Origin: Christensenella sp.
Lineage (GTDB): Bacteria > Bacillota > Clostridia > Christensenellales > CAG-917
Direction: 5' to 3'
DNA: 64,000 nt
NCBI GenBank assembly: GCA_022009775.1
Contig: CP091723.1
Coordinates: 1,240,001 to 1,304,000 of the forward strand
Positions 38,145 through 47,378 of the stretch are shown piece by piece. The position numbers and the translations under genes were made by a program. Numbering within the stretch: the stretch's first letter is position 1; the number at the start of each line of letters is the position of its first letter. Under the pieces are notes generated by a model. It ran no database searches, was not told where the DNA came from, and saw only the letters and a program-made list of their open reading frames with translations.

Positions 38145-38324
38145 TTACGCTTTGTACATTCTCTTGCGAGCTGCTTCTGCTTTTTTTTTGCGTTTTACGC
38201 TGGGTTTTTCATAAGCCTCTTTCTTGCGAAGGTCGCCGATGATGCCGTCACGTGCGCATTTTCTCTTGAAACGACGGATGGCGTTGTCCAAACTTTCGTT
38301 TTCGCCAACTCTTACTGTAGACAT
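38145..38324 (-). CDS. rpsU: 30S ribosomal protein S21
   Basis: bS21 is a small basic protein of the 30S subunit that aids initiation. The 59-residue product (MSTVRVGENESLDNAIRRFK, ending KKKAEAARKRMYKA) has normal length and composition. ATG 38324 is preferred over an in-frame GTG upstream because AGGAGG is correctly placed before it. The gene is followed by tRNA-Val. Confidence 0.97.
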   Translation of the reverse strand: MSTVRVGENESLDNAIRRFKRKCARDGIIGDLRKKEAYEKPSVKRKKKAEAARKRMYKA

Positions 38325-38359
38325 CTTTTTCACCTCCTTGGAATGAAACTTACCATACT

Positions 38360-38387
38360 ATTATACACGAATTTTGCGTTATGTCAA
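38360..38387 (-). promoter_or_regulatory. Promoter of rpsU
   Basis: On the minus strand a perfect TTGACA and a perfect TATAAT are 16 bases apart, about 35 bases before the rpsU start. Confidence 0.75.
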
Positions 38388-38566
38388 ACAAATTTTCGGA
38401 ATGGATATTCAAAAATACGCCTATAATGAAAAACGCACGTTACAAGTTGTAATATATGCTCGTATAACTTGATTTTTGCGCGTTTGGCAAGTATAATTGC
38501 TCTTCGCTCGGCACGATTTGTATCGGGCGGGGCAAACAAGGCAATCATTTTACAGGAGACAAATTT

Positions 38567-39437
38567 ATGGATTGGCAACAAACGTGGGAAACCGTACAAA
38601 ACTGGCTCACAAACACCGGAATTAAGGTGCTTATTTCAATCGTGATTATGATAGTCACGTTCTCGTTCATCAACTTTTTGAGCAAGAAAATCGCAAAACG
38701 CGCCGATAAAAAGGTCGAGGAAAACAAAAAGATAGACAAGACGATTTACAAGACGTTGAGTTACGTGGTGAAAGTTGGGCTTAAAGTGCTTGTCGTTGTG
38801 TGTCTCATCGGCTATCTCGGCATCGATACGAGCGGTATCACGGCATTGCTCGCGTCTCTCGGCGTCGGCGTCGGACTTGCAATAAACGGCACGCTCTCAA
38901 ACTTTGCAGGCGGCATTATGATTCTCATCACTCGTCCATTCAAAGACGACGATTATATCGAAGCGTGCGGCTACAGCGGAACGGTTGAAGACATTCGTAT
39001 CTGCCACACGAGACTTCGCACCACGGACAACAAAGTCGTGTATTTGCCAAACGGAAAACTTTCGACTGCGGAAGTCGTCAACTATTCCGAAAAAGATTTG
39101 CGCAGGGTGGATCTGACCTTCTCGATATCTTATTCCGACGATTTTGAGAAGGCAAAAGGCATAATTAAGGACGTATGCGACGCACACGAACTCATTCTCA
39201 AAAGAACCTGCGGCGCAAATCAGAGTCGCGGCACAATCCGCAAGCAGCATAGATATCGTGACAAAAGTGTGGTGCAAGAACGGAGATTACTGGACGGTCG
39301 ACTACGATTTGCTTGAAAGCGTGAAGATCGCGTTTGACACAAACGGCATATCTATCCCATTCAATCAACTCGACGTGCACGTCAAAAACGACGCACCCGA
39401 AAAAGAGATAAAACGCGAAACGGCGGTTCAAGAATAA
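38567..39437 (+). CDS. mscS: Small-conductance mechanosensitive channel, one frameshift
   Basis: MscS channels release solutes on hypo-osmotic shock. The product has two to three membrane helices, with the pore-lining helix ASLGVGVGLAINGTLSNFAG, the beta domain (ITRPFKDDDYIEACGYSGTV, NKVVYLPNGKL) and an alpha/beta C-terminal domain. The frame breaks at A4 39200-39203; three A gives LILKEPAAQIRVAAQ and continues to ETAVQE, about 289 residues, a normal MscS length. AGGAGA precedes ATG 38567. It is a single gene. Confidence 0.92.
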
Positions 39438-39615
39438 AAAGAAAATACTGCATTTTTCATACAAACAGTATGATAATCGCTATTTGTCCACAAAATAAGA
39501 AAAAGGAAACAATTTTACAATTTAATGTATAACATTAAAGAATGGTAAGATTTTTCCTTGACAACTTGCGATTTCGGTCTATAATTTTCAACTGCAAACA
39601 AGGAGTAGTGAAAGT

Positions 39616-40233
39616 ATGAAAAAATCAACGACAATTATGTGGTTTGTAGCAAGTATACTCATGATAGCGGCAGGCATCGTGTGTTTTGCGCTTCCCGTCG
39701 GCACGTCTATAAGAGTTTTCTCGTATATAGTCGGCGCGCTTGTGCTTTGCATGGGTATTGTCGAGCTTGTGATGTTTTTCACTTCGGTGGGAATCGTCGG
39801 GGGCGGAATGTTCCTTGCGGACGGCATCATAACAACTCTTCTCGGCATATTCTTCCTTGCAAACGTCAACGTGGTGGAGGCAATCCTTCCCATCGTGTTT
39901 GCGATGTGGTTTATCTATGAAGGCATAAGCGAACTTGTGCTTGCAATCCAAGCGGGCAAGTTCAATGTGTCCAATTGGTGGGTGCTTCTCATCTTTGCAA
40001 TCATCGAAATCATCTTCGGTTTCGTGGCGTTGTTCGACCCGATCAGCAGTGCGATATCGCTTACGGTTCTTGTCGGTATATTCCTTTTCGTCCGCGGTCT
40101 TTCGATGCTCGGCGACTGGATAGTCGCTCTCCGCGTCAAGAATTTCGCAAAGAATTGGTTCGGCAAAGCGGCGTCAGCATTTAGAAACGACCTTGACGAT
40201 CAAAGAGTGGACGACAACGTTGACAGACAATAA
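39616..40233 (+). CDS. DUF308/HdeD-like membrane protein
   Basis: The 205-residue protein has six hydrophobic segments arranged as three repeats of a helical hairpin (IMWFVASILMIAAGIVCFAL, FSYIVGALVLCMGIVELVMF, LFDPISSAISLTVLVGIFLF), the pattern of HdeD/DUF308 proteins. The C-terminus is a short charged cytosolic tail. The family is linked to acid stress in enterobacteria but is uncharacterised here. AAGGAG lies about 12 bases upstream. Another protein of this type is encoded at 44147-44650. Confidence 0.75.
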   Translation: MKKSTTIMWFVASILMIAAGIVCFALPVGTSIRVFSYIVGALVLCMGIVELVMFFTSVGIVGGGMFLADGIITTLLGIFFLANVNVVEAILPIVFAMWFIYEGISELVLAIQAGKFNVSNWWVLLIFAIIEIIFGFVALFDPISSAISLTVLVGIFLFVRGLSMLGDWIVALRVKNFAKNWFGKAASAFRNDLDDQRVDDNVDRQ

Positions 40234-40280
40234 AGCCAATCTCCCTGCCCGAATTATCGGGCGTTAATCCCTATTTTTAT

Positions 40281-40314
40281 GAAAGGAGCGAGACCGTTTG
40301 GGCTCGCTCCTTTC
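40281..40314. terminator. Bidirectional terminator between convergent genes
   Basis: GAAAGGAGCGAG pairs with CTCGCTCCTTTC around ACCGTTTGGG, between the DUF308 gene and rlmI, which point at each other. Confidence 0.6.
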
Positions 40315-40367
40315 GTTATATTTGCAGTATTTTTTTGTTGCGTTGAATTGCGGATATTTGCGAAAAC

Positions 40368-41537
40368 TCACAGCACTTGCATGACGAAAAATTTGAGATA
40401 TTGGGTTTCTTCGGCGCAGAGCAGGGACGGGTGGTCGGGTGATTGAGATTTGACTTCCACGCATCTGACGATTCTGCCGCTTTCTTTTGCCGCTTCCACG
40501 AGCATTTTTTCAAACAGCGGAAAAGTCATGTAGTGAGAGCAAGACGACGAGATGAGATAGCCGCCGCTTTTTGTGAGTTTCATGCCCAGCACGTTGATGT
40601 CCTTGTACCCGCGGTATGCGTCCTTGACTTCGCTTGCGCTCTTGCAAAAGGCGGGCGGATCGAGAATGACAAGCCCGAATTTTTCTCCGTCCGCTTTGTA
40701 ACGGCGCAGCTGATCGAACACGTCGGCGCACAGGGTGGTCACGTTGGTGTATCCGTTTAGAGCCACGTTTTCAAGCACGTTGTCGAGAGCGGTTTGAGAG
40801 ATGTCAACGGCGGTCACGGACTTTGCAACGGGTGCGCAGTTCATGGAAAAACCGCCGCTGTTGCAAAAACAATCGAGCACGTCTTGGTCTTTTGCATATC
40901 GTCTTGCGGCAAGTCGGTTTTCCTTTTGGTCAAGGAAGTAGCCGGTCTTTTGTCCGCCACGCACGTCAACCGCCATTTTGACGCCGTTTTCGGTGATTAC
41001 AATGCGCTCCGGCACTTCGCCGAACAAAGTGCCCGTGACTTCTTGCAAGCCTTCTTTTTTGGCGCACAGGAGAGTCGCTGCGCTCGTATATGCCTTTTGG
41101 GGAGAACAAATCGACAAGGCACTTGACGATGACGTCTTTTGTTTGTCTATGCCAAGGGAAAGGAATTGACACACGAGATAGTCTGCGTATTTGTCAACGA
41201 TGAGAGCGGGCAAGCCGTCCGCCTCGGCAAAAACGGCGCGATAGGAGTTGTCAAAGCCGAGATTTTTGCGCATATCCACCGCTTGAGAGATGCGAGAAAG
41301 ATAAAAATCGGCATCGTCTTGCGTCTGTTGATCGCGAATGAAAATGCGCACAAGAATTTTTGACAAATGGTTGATATACCCTTTGCCCACAAAACGACCG
41401 TCGTGAGTGAATACGCTTACAAGAGAGCCGTTTTTGTCCTTGCCTTCTATGCGCGCGACTTCGTTGGCATACACCCAACTGTGACCTTGCAAAATACGTT
41501 TTTCTTCGCCTTTTTTGAGATATACGGAGAATGGCAT
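40368..41537 (-). CDS. rlmI: 23S rRNA (cytosine-C5)-methyltransferase RlmI-like, hidden double frameshift
   Basis: RlmI methylates C1962 of 23S rRNA. The product has an N-terminal PUA domain (residues 1-75, FSVYLKKGEEKRILQGHSWV), a linker and a SAM-dependent Rossmann domain (DVLDCFCNSGGFSMNCAPVA, then VILDPPAFCKSASEVKDAYR and the SSCSH segment). It looks intact at 389 residues, but residues about 134-161 (TSSSSALSICSPQKAYTSAA) do not fit the family. Reading the middle in another frame gives DVIVKCLVDLFSPKGIYERS, the expected segment. The switches sit at T4 41137-41140 and T6 41055-41060, so two opposite one-base errors cancel. Confidence 0.9.
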   Translation of the reverse strand: MPFSVYLKKGEEKRILQGHSWVYANEVARIEGKDKNGSLVSVFTHDGRFVGKGYINHLSKILVRIFIRDQQTQDDADFYLSRISQAVDMRKNLGFDNSYRAVFAEADGLPALIVDKYADYLVCQFLSLGIDKQKTSSSSALSICSPQKAYTSAATLLCAKKEGLQEVTGTLFGEVPERIVITENGVKMAVDVRGGQKTGYFLDQKENRLAARRYAKDQDVLDCFCNSGGFSMNCAPVAKSVTAVDISQTALDNVLENVALNGYTNVTTLCADVFDQLRRYKADGEKFGLVILDPPAFCKSASEVKDAYRGYKDINVLGMKLTKSGGYLISSSCSHYMTFPLFEKMLVEAAKESGRIVRCVEVKSQSPDHPSLLCAEETQYLKFFVMQVL

Positions 41538-41800
41538 AAAGACCGCCTTACCGCGCGAGCGTGCGCGAATGTTATACGTGCATTATAAGTTTTCCGACGA
41601 GAAAAGTCAACGCGCGCGAAAAACTTGCGAAAACTTGCAATTTTTTGTGTCAAATCGCTTACGCGAAGCCAAGAATATGTGTTAGAATATGGCAAATAAA
41701 AAAATTGAACGAAAATCGTGTTGCATAGTTGCGTAAATCCGGATTGTAGTGGTTTGCCATGCGACGCGATTTTTTTGTGCCGCGGCAAGAAAAGGAGAGT

Positions 41801-43225
41801 ATGGAAGAGAAAAATCAAAACAAAATGGCAACCAAGCCACTGAAAAAACTGTTTTGGGCTATGGGATTGCCCATGATCGTGTCAATGGTGCTTCAAGCGC
41901 TTTACAACGTTGTGGACAGCATATTCGTTGCCAATATGCAAGACAGCGGCGTTATTGCCAATCAAGCGTTGACGCTCGCATTTCCAGTGCAAATCATGAT
42001 GATTGCAATCGGAGTCGGCACAGGCATAGGCATCAACGCTTGTTTGTCTAAAAGCCTAGGCGAAAAGGACAAAGAAAGGGCAAGCAAAGTCGCAGGCAAC
42101 GGAATTTTCCTTGCACTTGTGATATACGCCGTGTTTTTGATCTTCGGCTTGTTTGCGACAAAGTGGTTTATATTCTTGTTCACAAAAGACGCGCAAGTCG
42201 TTGCCATGGGTGCAACGTATCTCAAAATCTGTTGCTGTCTTTCGCTTGGTTCAATCGGGTTCACCGTATACGAGCGATTTTTGCAGGCGACGGGCAAAAC
42301 CATGTTTTCGACGATAGCGCAAGTGTCTGGTGCGGTTGTGAATATCGTGCTCGATTACGTGTTTATTTTCCCCTGTTCGATGGGCGTTGCAGGCGCGGCG
42401 TGGGCAACCATAATCGGACAATTCGTGTCGCTGTTTATCGCAATCGGATTCCATTATTTTGCCAACAAGGAAATCAGCGGCAATCCGAAATATATCAAGC
42501 CAAACGGAATCATCATCAAAAACATTTACGCAATCGGCGTGTCGGCGGCGATTATGCAGGCGTTATTGTCGGTTATGATGGCTGGCATGAACGCGATTCT
42601 CGGCATGGCAAAGGCAAACACAAGTATACTTGTCGGCTCGTTCGGCATATATTACAAAATCCAGCAGATAGCGTTGTTTTCGGCGTTTGGGCTGTCAAAC
42701 ACGATCATCACGATATTGTCCTTCAACTTCGGCATGCAGGACAAAAAACGCGCCAAAGAGTGCGTCAAGTACGGCATAACCGACACGTTGATAGTCACGC
42801 TGTTCATTGCGGTGCTTTTTGAGTGTATCGCAAATCCGCTTTCAAAACTTTTTGCGTTGTCGGGCGGCGCAAGCGAAGATCTCATTTCCGTTTGTGAAAC
42901 GGCAACGAGAATCGGCGCGGCAAGTTTTGTGTTTATGGGATACGTCGTTGCGGTGCAGGGCGTGTTGCAAGCGCTCGGCTATGCGGCAAAACCGCTGATA
43001 TTGTCCTTCCTTAGACTTGTTGTGTTTGTTTTTCCCACAGCGTATTTGTTTACGCTTTCGGATGACGTGATAGACATCGTGTGGTGGACGTTTTTCATTG
43101 CCGAAGCGTTGACTTGCATATTCGCCTTTGTGTTTTTGCAGCAGGCGGTGAAGAAGAAAATCAATGCGTTGCCCGACCAAAGCGGCGGCGAAATAATTGC
43201 CGATGAAGGGCGCGATATGCGATGA
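41801..43225 (+). CDS. MATE family efflux transporter
   Basis: MATE proteins export drugs or metabolites in exchange for Na+ or H+. The 474-residue product (start MEEKNQNK at ATG 41801, AAGGAG upstream) has about twelve membrane helices and family stretches: LFWAMGLPMIVSMVLQALYN, DSIFVANMQDSGVIANQA, GVGTGIGINACLSKSLGEKD and a second half with IQQIALFSAFGLSNTIITIL. The substrate is unknown. It overlaps a small downstream frame by four bases, then a kinase-like gene follows, so the three may form an operon. Confidence 0.93.
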   Translation: MEEKNQNKMATKPLKKLFWAMGLPMIVSMVLQALYNVVDSIFVANMQDSGVIANQALTLAFPVQIMMIAIGVGTGIGINACLSKSLGEKDKERASKVAGNGIFLALVIYAVFLIFGLFATKWFIFLFTKDAQVVAMGATYLKICCCLSLGSIGFTVYERFLQATGKTMFSTIAQVSGAVVNIVLDYVFIFPCSMGVAGAAWATIIGQFVSLFIAIGFHYFANKEISGNPKYIKPNGIIIKNIYAIGVSAAIMQALLSVMMAGMNAILGMAKANTSILVGSFGIYYKIQQIALFSAFGLSNTIITILSFNFGMQDKKRAKECVKYGITDTLIVTLFIAVLFECIANPLSKLFALSGGASEDLISVCETATRIGAASFVFMGYVVAVQGVLQALGYAAKPLILSFLRLVVFVFPTAYLFTLSDDVIDIVWWTFFIAEALTCIFAFVFLQQAVKKKINALPDQSGGEIIADEGRDMR

Positions 43226-43419
43226 CGAGAGCGGTTTTGGCGATGCGACATTGGATGACAGCGAGAGCAAAATCGGCTGAGAAAGCGGCGAGAATATGCG
43301 ATTTTTCCAAATTGAGTATTGACGAATCGGCTTTTTCGGCGGATAATATAATATATAAAAAACACGGCTTTCAAGCGGGCTTTACGATCGCAAGAGAGCC
43401 GCAAGTGAAAAGGAGATAA
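43222..43419 (+). CDS. Small unknown protein coupled to the MATE gene
   Basis: The ATG overlaps the MATE stop (ATGA) and the 65-residue frame ends two bases before the next start. The product is basic (MTRAVLAMRHWMTARAKSAE, ending in FQAGFTIAREPQVKRR). I find no family. The exact fit between two genes favours translation, but the sequence could be a spacer that happens to be open. Confidence 0.35.
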   Translation: MTRAVLAMRHWMTARAKSAEKAARICDFSKLSIDESAFSADNIIYKKHGFQAGFTIAREPQVKRR

Positions 43420-43421
43420 TT

Positions 43422-44063
43422 ATGAACACGGTTATCACCATATCAAGACAATACGGAAGTGGCGGAAGATTTGTCGGCAGATTGCTTGCCGATTCGCTTG
43501 GTATTCCGTTTTACGACAAAGAAATCATCGCAATGGCAAGCGAAAACTCTGGCTTTGCGCAAGATTTCATCAAAGAAAACGAACAGAAAATGAAAGGACT
43601 CGCTTCCGTGTCGTTCACGCCGTCCGTGTGGGGCGGAAGCCTTATCAACAGTTTTGAAAACTTCGAGTCGCGTATATACGCAAGCGAAACCGAGGCGATT
43701 GAGGAGATCGCCAAAAAGGGCGCATGCGTAATTGTAGGTCGTTGCGCCGACTACGTGCTTAAAGACAAGGTCAGATGCATGAACGTCTTCATCTATGCCG
43801 ATATGCCTTCAAGAGTGGACAGAGTCATCAACGTCTTCCGCCGCACCGACGATCAAAGGAAAGCCGAGCGGCTCATCAAGGAAAACGACCGTATGCGCGC
43901 AAGACACTATCGCTATTACACAGACTCGGAGTGGGGCGCAAGCGAAAACTATCATATCTCGCTCAACACGTCCGCTTTCGGAGTGGAGAAGTGTGCGGAA
44001 ATTCTCAAAGAAGCGTATCTCAAATTCGATTCGCTTGATGAGAAAGAAGAGAAAAAAGATTAA
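43422..44063 (+). CDS. Cytidylate-kinase-like protein
   Basis: Proteins of this group share the P-loop kinase fold of cytidylate kinase. The 213-residue product begins MNTVITISRQYGSGGRFVGR, with P-loop GSGGRFVG, then GIPFYDKEII, the CxIVGRCADY segment and the lid region VFRRTDDQRKAERLIKENDR. ISRQYGSGG is the hallmark of the Cytidylate_kin2 family, often found in Clostridia without proof of CMP kinase activity. AAGGAG precedes the ATG. It is followed by a strong terminator. Confidence 0.85.
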   Translation: MNTVITISRQYGSGGRFVGRLLADSLGIPFYDKEIIAMASENSGFAQDFIKENEQKMKGLASVSFTPSVWGGSLINSFENFESRIYASETEAIEEIAKKGACVIVGRCADYVLKDKVRCMNVFIYADMPSRVDRVINVFRRTDDQRKAERLIKENDRMRARHYRYYTDSEWGASENYHISLNTSAFGVEKCAEILKEAYLKFDSLDEKEEKKD

Positions 44064-44103
44064 AAACAGGCGTTTTTAAAACGCATTATCGAAAAAAGAG
44101 TAT

Positions 44104-44134
44104 AAAAAAGGTCTTCCCGTCGGAAGACCTTTTT
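44104..44134 (+). terminator. Intrinsic terminator
   Basis: AAAAAAGGTCTTCC pairs with GGAAGACCTTTTT around CGTC, 40 bases after the kinase-like gene. It is nearly symmetric and also serves the convergent gene. Confidence 0.85.
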
Positions 44135-44146
44135 GTCTGTCAATTT

Positions 44147-44650
44147 TTAGATTTTCAATTCGCTTCTTATTATAAGCAACGAACCGCATGCGATTGCAAG
44201 CGCGCCGATTGTGATGAGAAGTTCGTCAAGGATTCCCCAGTAGCAAGCGATAAGCAATGCGCCGAACACAATGAAGAGAACGGGCACGAGAATGATTGCG
44301 ATTTTGCCGAAAGTGCTTGCGCTCTTAAATTTCGACGCCGTGGTTGCAATGAGATAGATTGCGTACAAGATAAGCACGATGCCGATGATGAGAAGCGTGA
44401 TTTCGAGAATAAGCCATGTGCATACGATGACCACTATGCCCACTGCAAGTTCTATTGCGCCGACAACCCAGTTTTTGTGCATAAGGTCGATTGCGCCCAT
44501 GAGAATGAAAAGCACACCCAAAGTTGTGATGAGTGCCTGAACGGCTGCTCCTTGCAAAATGCAGAACAACACGCCGATAATCACGAGTGCAACGCCCGTC
44601 GTCACAGCATTGCCGCTGAATTTGATAGAAACGTTTGATTTGTTTGCCAT
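44147..44650 (-). CDS. Small multi-span membrane protein, DUF308-like
   Basis: The 167-residue product has six hydrophobic segments in hairpin repeats (VTTGVALVIIGVLFCILQGA, TLGVLFILMGAIDLM, LILEITLLIIGIVLILYAIY, ILVPVLFIVFGALLIACYWG), the same general design as the DUF308 protein at 39616. The N-terminus is short and cytosolic. AAGGAG is present on the coding strand. No specific function can be given. Confidence 0.6.
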   Translation of the reverse strand: MANKSNVSIKFSGNAVTTGVALVIIGVLFCILQGAAVQALITTLGVLFILMGAIDLMHKNWVVGAIELAVGIVVIVCTWLILEITLLIIGIVLILYAIYLIATTASKFKSASTFGKIAIILVPVLFIVFGALLIACYWGILDELLITIGALAIACGSLLIIRSELKI

Positions 44651-44864
44651 GATTTGCTCCTTATATGAAACTTTTTATTTTCTAAATATAGTATAATTCA
44701 ATAGGCGGCAATAATGCAACGTGTTGAAAATATTTTTATTAAAAATTAAAAATTTTTAATGCACGCAAGCAAACGTTGCGCGCATGCACGCAAGAGAATA
44801 AACAGCGATTTTTGCGGTTTTTTAGCAAAATTGTGCGCCGAATGTGCGCCAAAAGAGATTTGCC

Positions 44865-44892
44865 TTGAAAAATGCCCAAAAGGTTGTATAAT
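44865..44892 (+). promoter_or_regulatory. Promoter of the sugar kinase gene
   Basis: TTGAAA (44865-44870) and a perfect TATAAT (44887-44892) are 16 bases apart, just upstream of AAAGGAG and ATG 44915. Confidence 0.65.
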
Positions 44893-44914
44893 GAAGTCAC
44901 AAAGGAGTGTTTTT

Positions 44915-45846
44915 ATGTCAAAAGTCGTGTGTATAGGAGAATGTCTTGTCGATATGATGCCGTCAAAAAACGGCGGATATATTCCAAATGCGGGCGGTGC
45001 GCCTTGCAACGTTTGCGCATGCGTGGCTCGTCTTGGCTCGGATGCGGCGTATCTTGGCAAACTCGGCGGTGACAGCTATGCCGATTTTTTGTATGACCAA
45101 ATCAAATCCGCAGGGATAGATACTCGATATATCGTGTTTGACAAATCTCTTAAAACCGCATTGGCATTTGTCGATATAGATGAGAACGGCGATAGAAAAT
45201 TTCGTTTTGAAAGAGAGAATACGGCGGATTTGAATTTGACCGCCGATGACGTGAAAGACGATTTCAAGGCAGGCGATATTTTGCATTTTTGCTCGCTCGG
45301 GCTTATTGGGCAATCGAAACTCGCGCACGAAAAAGCCATTGCGCTTGCACGGCAAAGCGGCGCGCTCGTTCGTTTTTTGACGTCAATGTCAGGGCAGACC
45401 TTTGGGACAGCGTTGACGATTGCGTCAATGCAATAAAAGAGTTTTTGCCGCGTGCCGATATCGTGAAGGTGTCAAGCGAAGAGCTTGACTTGTTGGCGCA
45501 AGGTGGCAGTGAAGACGAAAAAGCGAAAAACCTGATGTCTAATGCGCTCGATTGCAAAATCTTGATCGTCACCAAGGGCGCGGACGGCGCGGTGTGCTAT
45601 GACAGAAGTCTTGCAAAAATCACGCAAAAAGCGTACAAAACACACGTTGTCAACACCACGGGCGCAGGGGATTGTTTTATCGGCTCGATACTCTATCTTT
45701 TGTTGCAAAAGACGGTGCGCCTTGACTTGACGGGGATGTCCTACGCTCTTGATTTTGCATCCCGCGCATGCGCCATCCAAATCTCCCGCAACGGCTCTAT
45801 GACCGCCATGCCGTCCAAATCCGAGATCGCCGCTTTTAAGGAGTGA
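44915..45846 (+). CDS. PfkB-family sugar kinase (fructokinase-like), one frameshift
   Basis: PfkB kinases phosphorylate sugars such as fructose or ribose. The product starts MSKVVCIGECLVDMMP, has the first family signature region GGAPCNVCACVARLGSDAAY and GKLGGDSYADFLYDQI, and the catalytic signature VNTTGAGDCFIGSILYLLL near the C-terminus, with Asp in GAGD as base. The halves lie in different frames; seven T instead of six at 45373-45378 joins SGALV to FFDVNVRADLW and gives about 310 residues, normal for the family. Fructose specificity is a guess from overall likeness. Confidence 0.88.
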
Positions 45847-45859
45847 AATTGGGGGCAAT

Positions 45860-46672
45860 ATGAGCGTAGACAGAGTTTTGATATTGATTTTCGGAGTGCA
45901 AGCGGCGGTGATTATAATTGCCTATTTTATTGCGAAAAAGGTGCTTGCAAACAAAAAAGAGTGTGAGATAGCCATGCGTTTTGGATACAATCCGCATTGG
46001 CGTTGGGGATTTAGGGATTATGAAGACGTCGGAAAACGCGGAGAGTATCTTGTCAATAGAACAATAGGCGAGTCGCAATTAGGCTGTTATACGTTTTTCG
46101 ATTTTATAATCGAAGAAGGCACTTCATCGCATCAAATAGACGAAATTGTCGTGAACAAACACGGTGTTTTTGTGATTGAAACAAAGTGTTTCACCGGCGC
46201 GATTTATGGTTTGCGCGATCAAAGAGAATGGAAACAGTACAAGCATAGTGAAATAAAAACTTTTTATAATCCGATTATGCAAAACAAAACCCACGTATGT
46301 GCGTTGAAGAAAGTTTTGCCGCCAAACACTCCGATAAAATCATTGGTCGTTTTTGTCAAGTCTGACATAAGAAAAGTGCGAGCGGATGACGTAATATCGC
46401 TTGAAGAGTTGACCGGAAAGCTCAATAGCGGTGAAGAAGTGTTTTCGGACAGTCAGGCATTGAATGTTGCGTATAATATTGAAAAGAGCAGAAGCAAAAT
46501 GAGTGATGAACAACACGAGCAAAACGTAAAAATAAAGCATTGGATGCTTGAAAACGGCGTTTGTCCGAATTGTGGCGGAAAACTTGTTTTGAGAGAAGGG
46601 AAGTACGGACAGTTTTATGGTTGCACAAACTATCCGAAGTGCAAGTTTAGGAAAAATATTGATTTAGAATAG
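45860..46672 (+). CDS. NERD-domain protein with C-terminal topoisomerase-type zinc ribbon
   Basis: NERD domains resemble nucleases and occur in proteins of DNA processing or stress. The 270-residue product has an N-terminal membrane helix (VLILIFGVQAAVIIIAYFIA), a NERD domain at about residues 55-165 (GKRGEYLVNRTIG, DEIVVNKHGVFVIETKCFTG with an ExK-like core) and a zinc ribbon (CPNCGGKLVLREGKYGQFYG, CTNYPKCKF) like those of topoisomerase I. It follows the sugar kinase by 13 bases and may be cotranscribed, with no obvious functional link. Confidence 0.85.
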   Translation: MSVDRVLILIFGVQAAVIIIAYFIAKKVLANKKECEIAMRFGYNPHWRWGFRDYEDVGKRGEYLVNRTIGESQLGCYTFFDFIIEEGTSSHQIDEIVVNKHGVFVIETKCFTGAIYGLRDQREWKQYKHSEIKTFYNPIMQNKTHVCALKKVLPPNTPIKSLVVFVKSDIRKVRADDVISLEELTGKLNSGEEVFSDSQALNVAYNIEKSRSKMSDEQHEQNVKIKHWMLENGVCPNCGGKLVLREGKYGQFYGCTNYPKCKFRKNIDLE

Positions 46673-46686
46673 CGTTTTTGCAAAAG

Positions 46687-46713
46687 AAAAAGTCCGCAGA
46701 TGCGGACTTTTTT
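46687..46713. terminator. Bidirectional terminator
   Basis: AAAAAGTCCGCA pairs with TGCGGACTTTTTT. It lies between the NERD gene and the convergent membrane-protein gene. Confidence 0.8.
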
Positions 46714-46743
46714 GTGTGATTTGCGTTGTTGAGCGATACAAGA

Positions 46744-47361
46744 TCAGATCGCCATGGCTTTGCGGTCTAGAAGGGGGCGGAGCGTTTTGCCGACTCTTGA
46801 AAGAGTGATTTCCTTGGTTGTGAGCTTGTAGATGAAAGCCACGGGGAGCGCGCATGCAAACGTTGCGAATGCGCCTGCGATTTCAAAGGGAATGTCGCTT
46901 GCAAAGTATGCGCCGAAGTTCCAACCCCAAATGAGCGCGGTTGCCACAACAGACACCCAGAAGTAGAGAATTTCGCCCATTGCGGCGAGTGCGGCGTAGG
47001 AGATGACGCTCATATCTTCGTGTTTTCTGTTGAATGCTTTGTAGCACGCAAGCGGCATGAAATAGCCGATTATCACTTCAAAAAGCCAAAGTTGAACGCG
47101 GGGAAGTTCGCTCGGAAACCAGCCGATGCAACTCATCTCGAAGATCACCGAATAGGTGATGACAAGCACGGCGTTTTTTGCCGGGCTCATACATGCGGCG
47201 CACACCACGAGAATGGGAAACACCACGTTTTCAAACGGTATCTCCAACACGAATTGGTCTAGGCACATAATTGCCAACAGCGCAAACATAGCCGTCCAGC
47301 CCTGTATGCCGCCTGTCTTTGCGAGCCTTTCGATTTTGGAAAACGAAATTTTTTTTTTCAT
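46744..47361 (-). CDS. Membrane protein resembling an ECF transporter substrate-binding (S) subunit
   Basis: The 205-residue product (MKKKISFSKIERLAKTGGIQ) has about five to six hydrophobic segments (MFALLAIMCLDQFVL, VVFPILVVCAACMSP, ILYFWVSVVATALIWGWNFG, ATFACALPVAFIYKL). Size and helix pattern fit ECF-type S components that capture vitamins. No ECF ATPase genes are near, so the energising module would be shared. An ATG at 47391 would add ten residues and overlap the upstream lipoprotein gene by 13 bases. The family call is tentative. Confidence 0.45.
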   Translation of the reverse strand: MKKKISFSKIERLAKTGGIQGWTAMFALLAIMCLDQFVLEIPFENVVFPILVVCAACMSPAKNAVLVITYSVIFEMSCIGWFPSELPRVQLWLFEVIIGYFMPLACYKAFNRKHEDMSVISYAALAAMGEILYFWVSVVATALIWGWNFGAYFASDIPFEIAGAFATFACALPVAFIYKLTTKEITLSRVGKTLRPLLDRKAMAI

Positions 47362-47378
47362 ACTATTTTCAACCTGCC

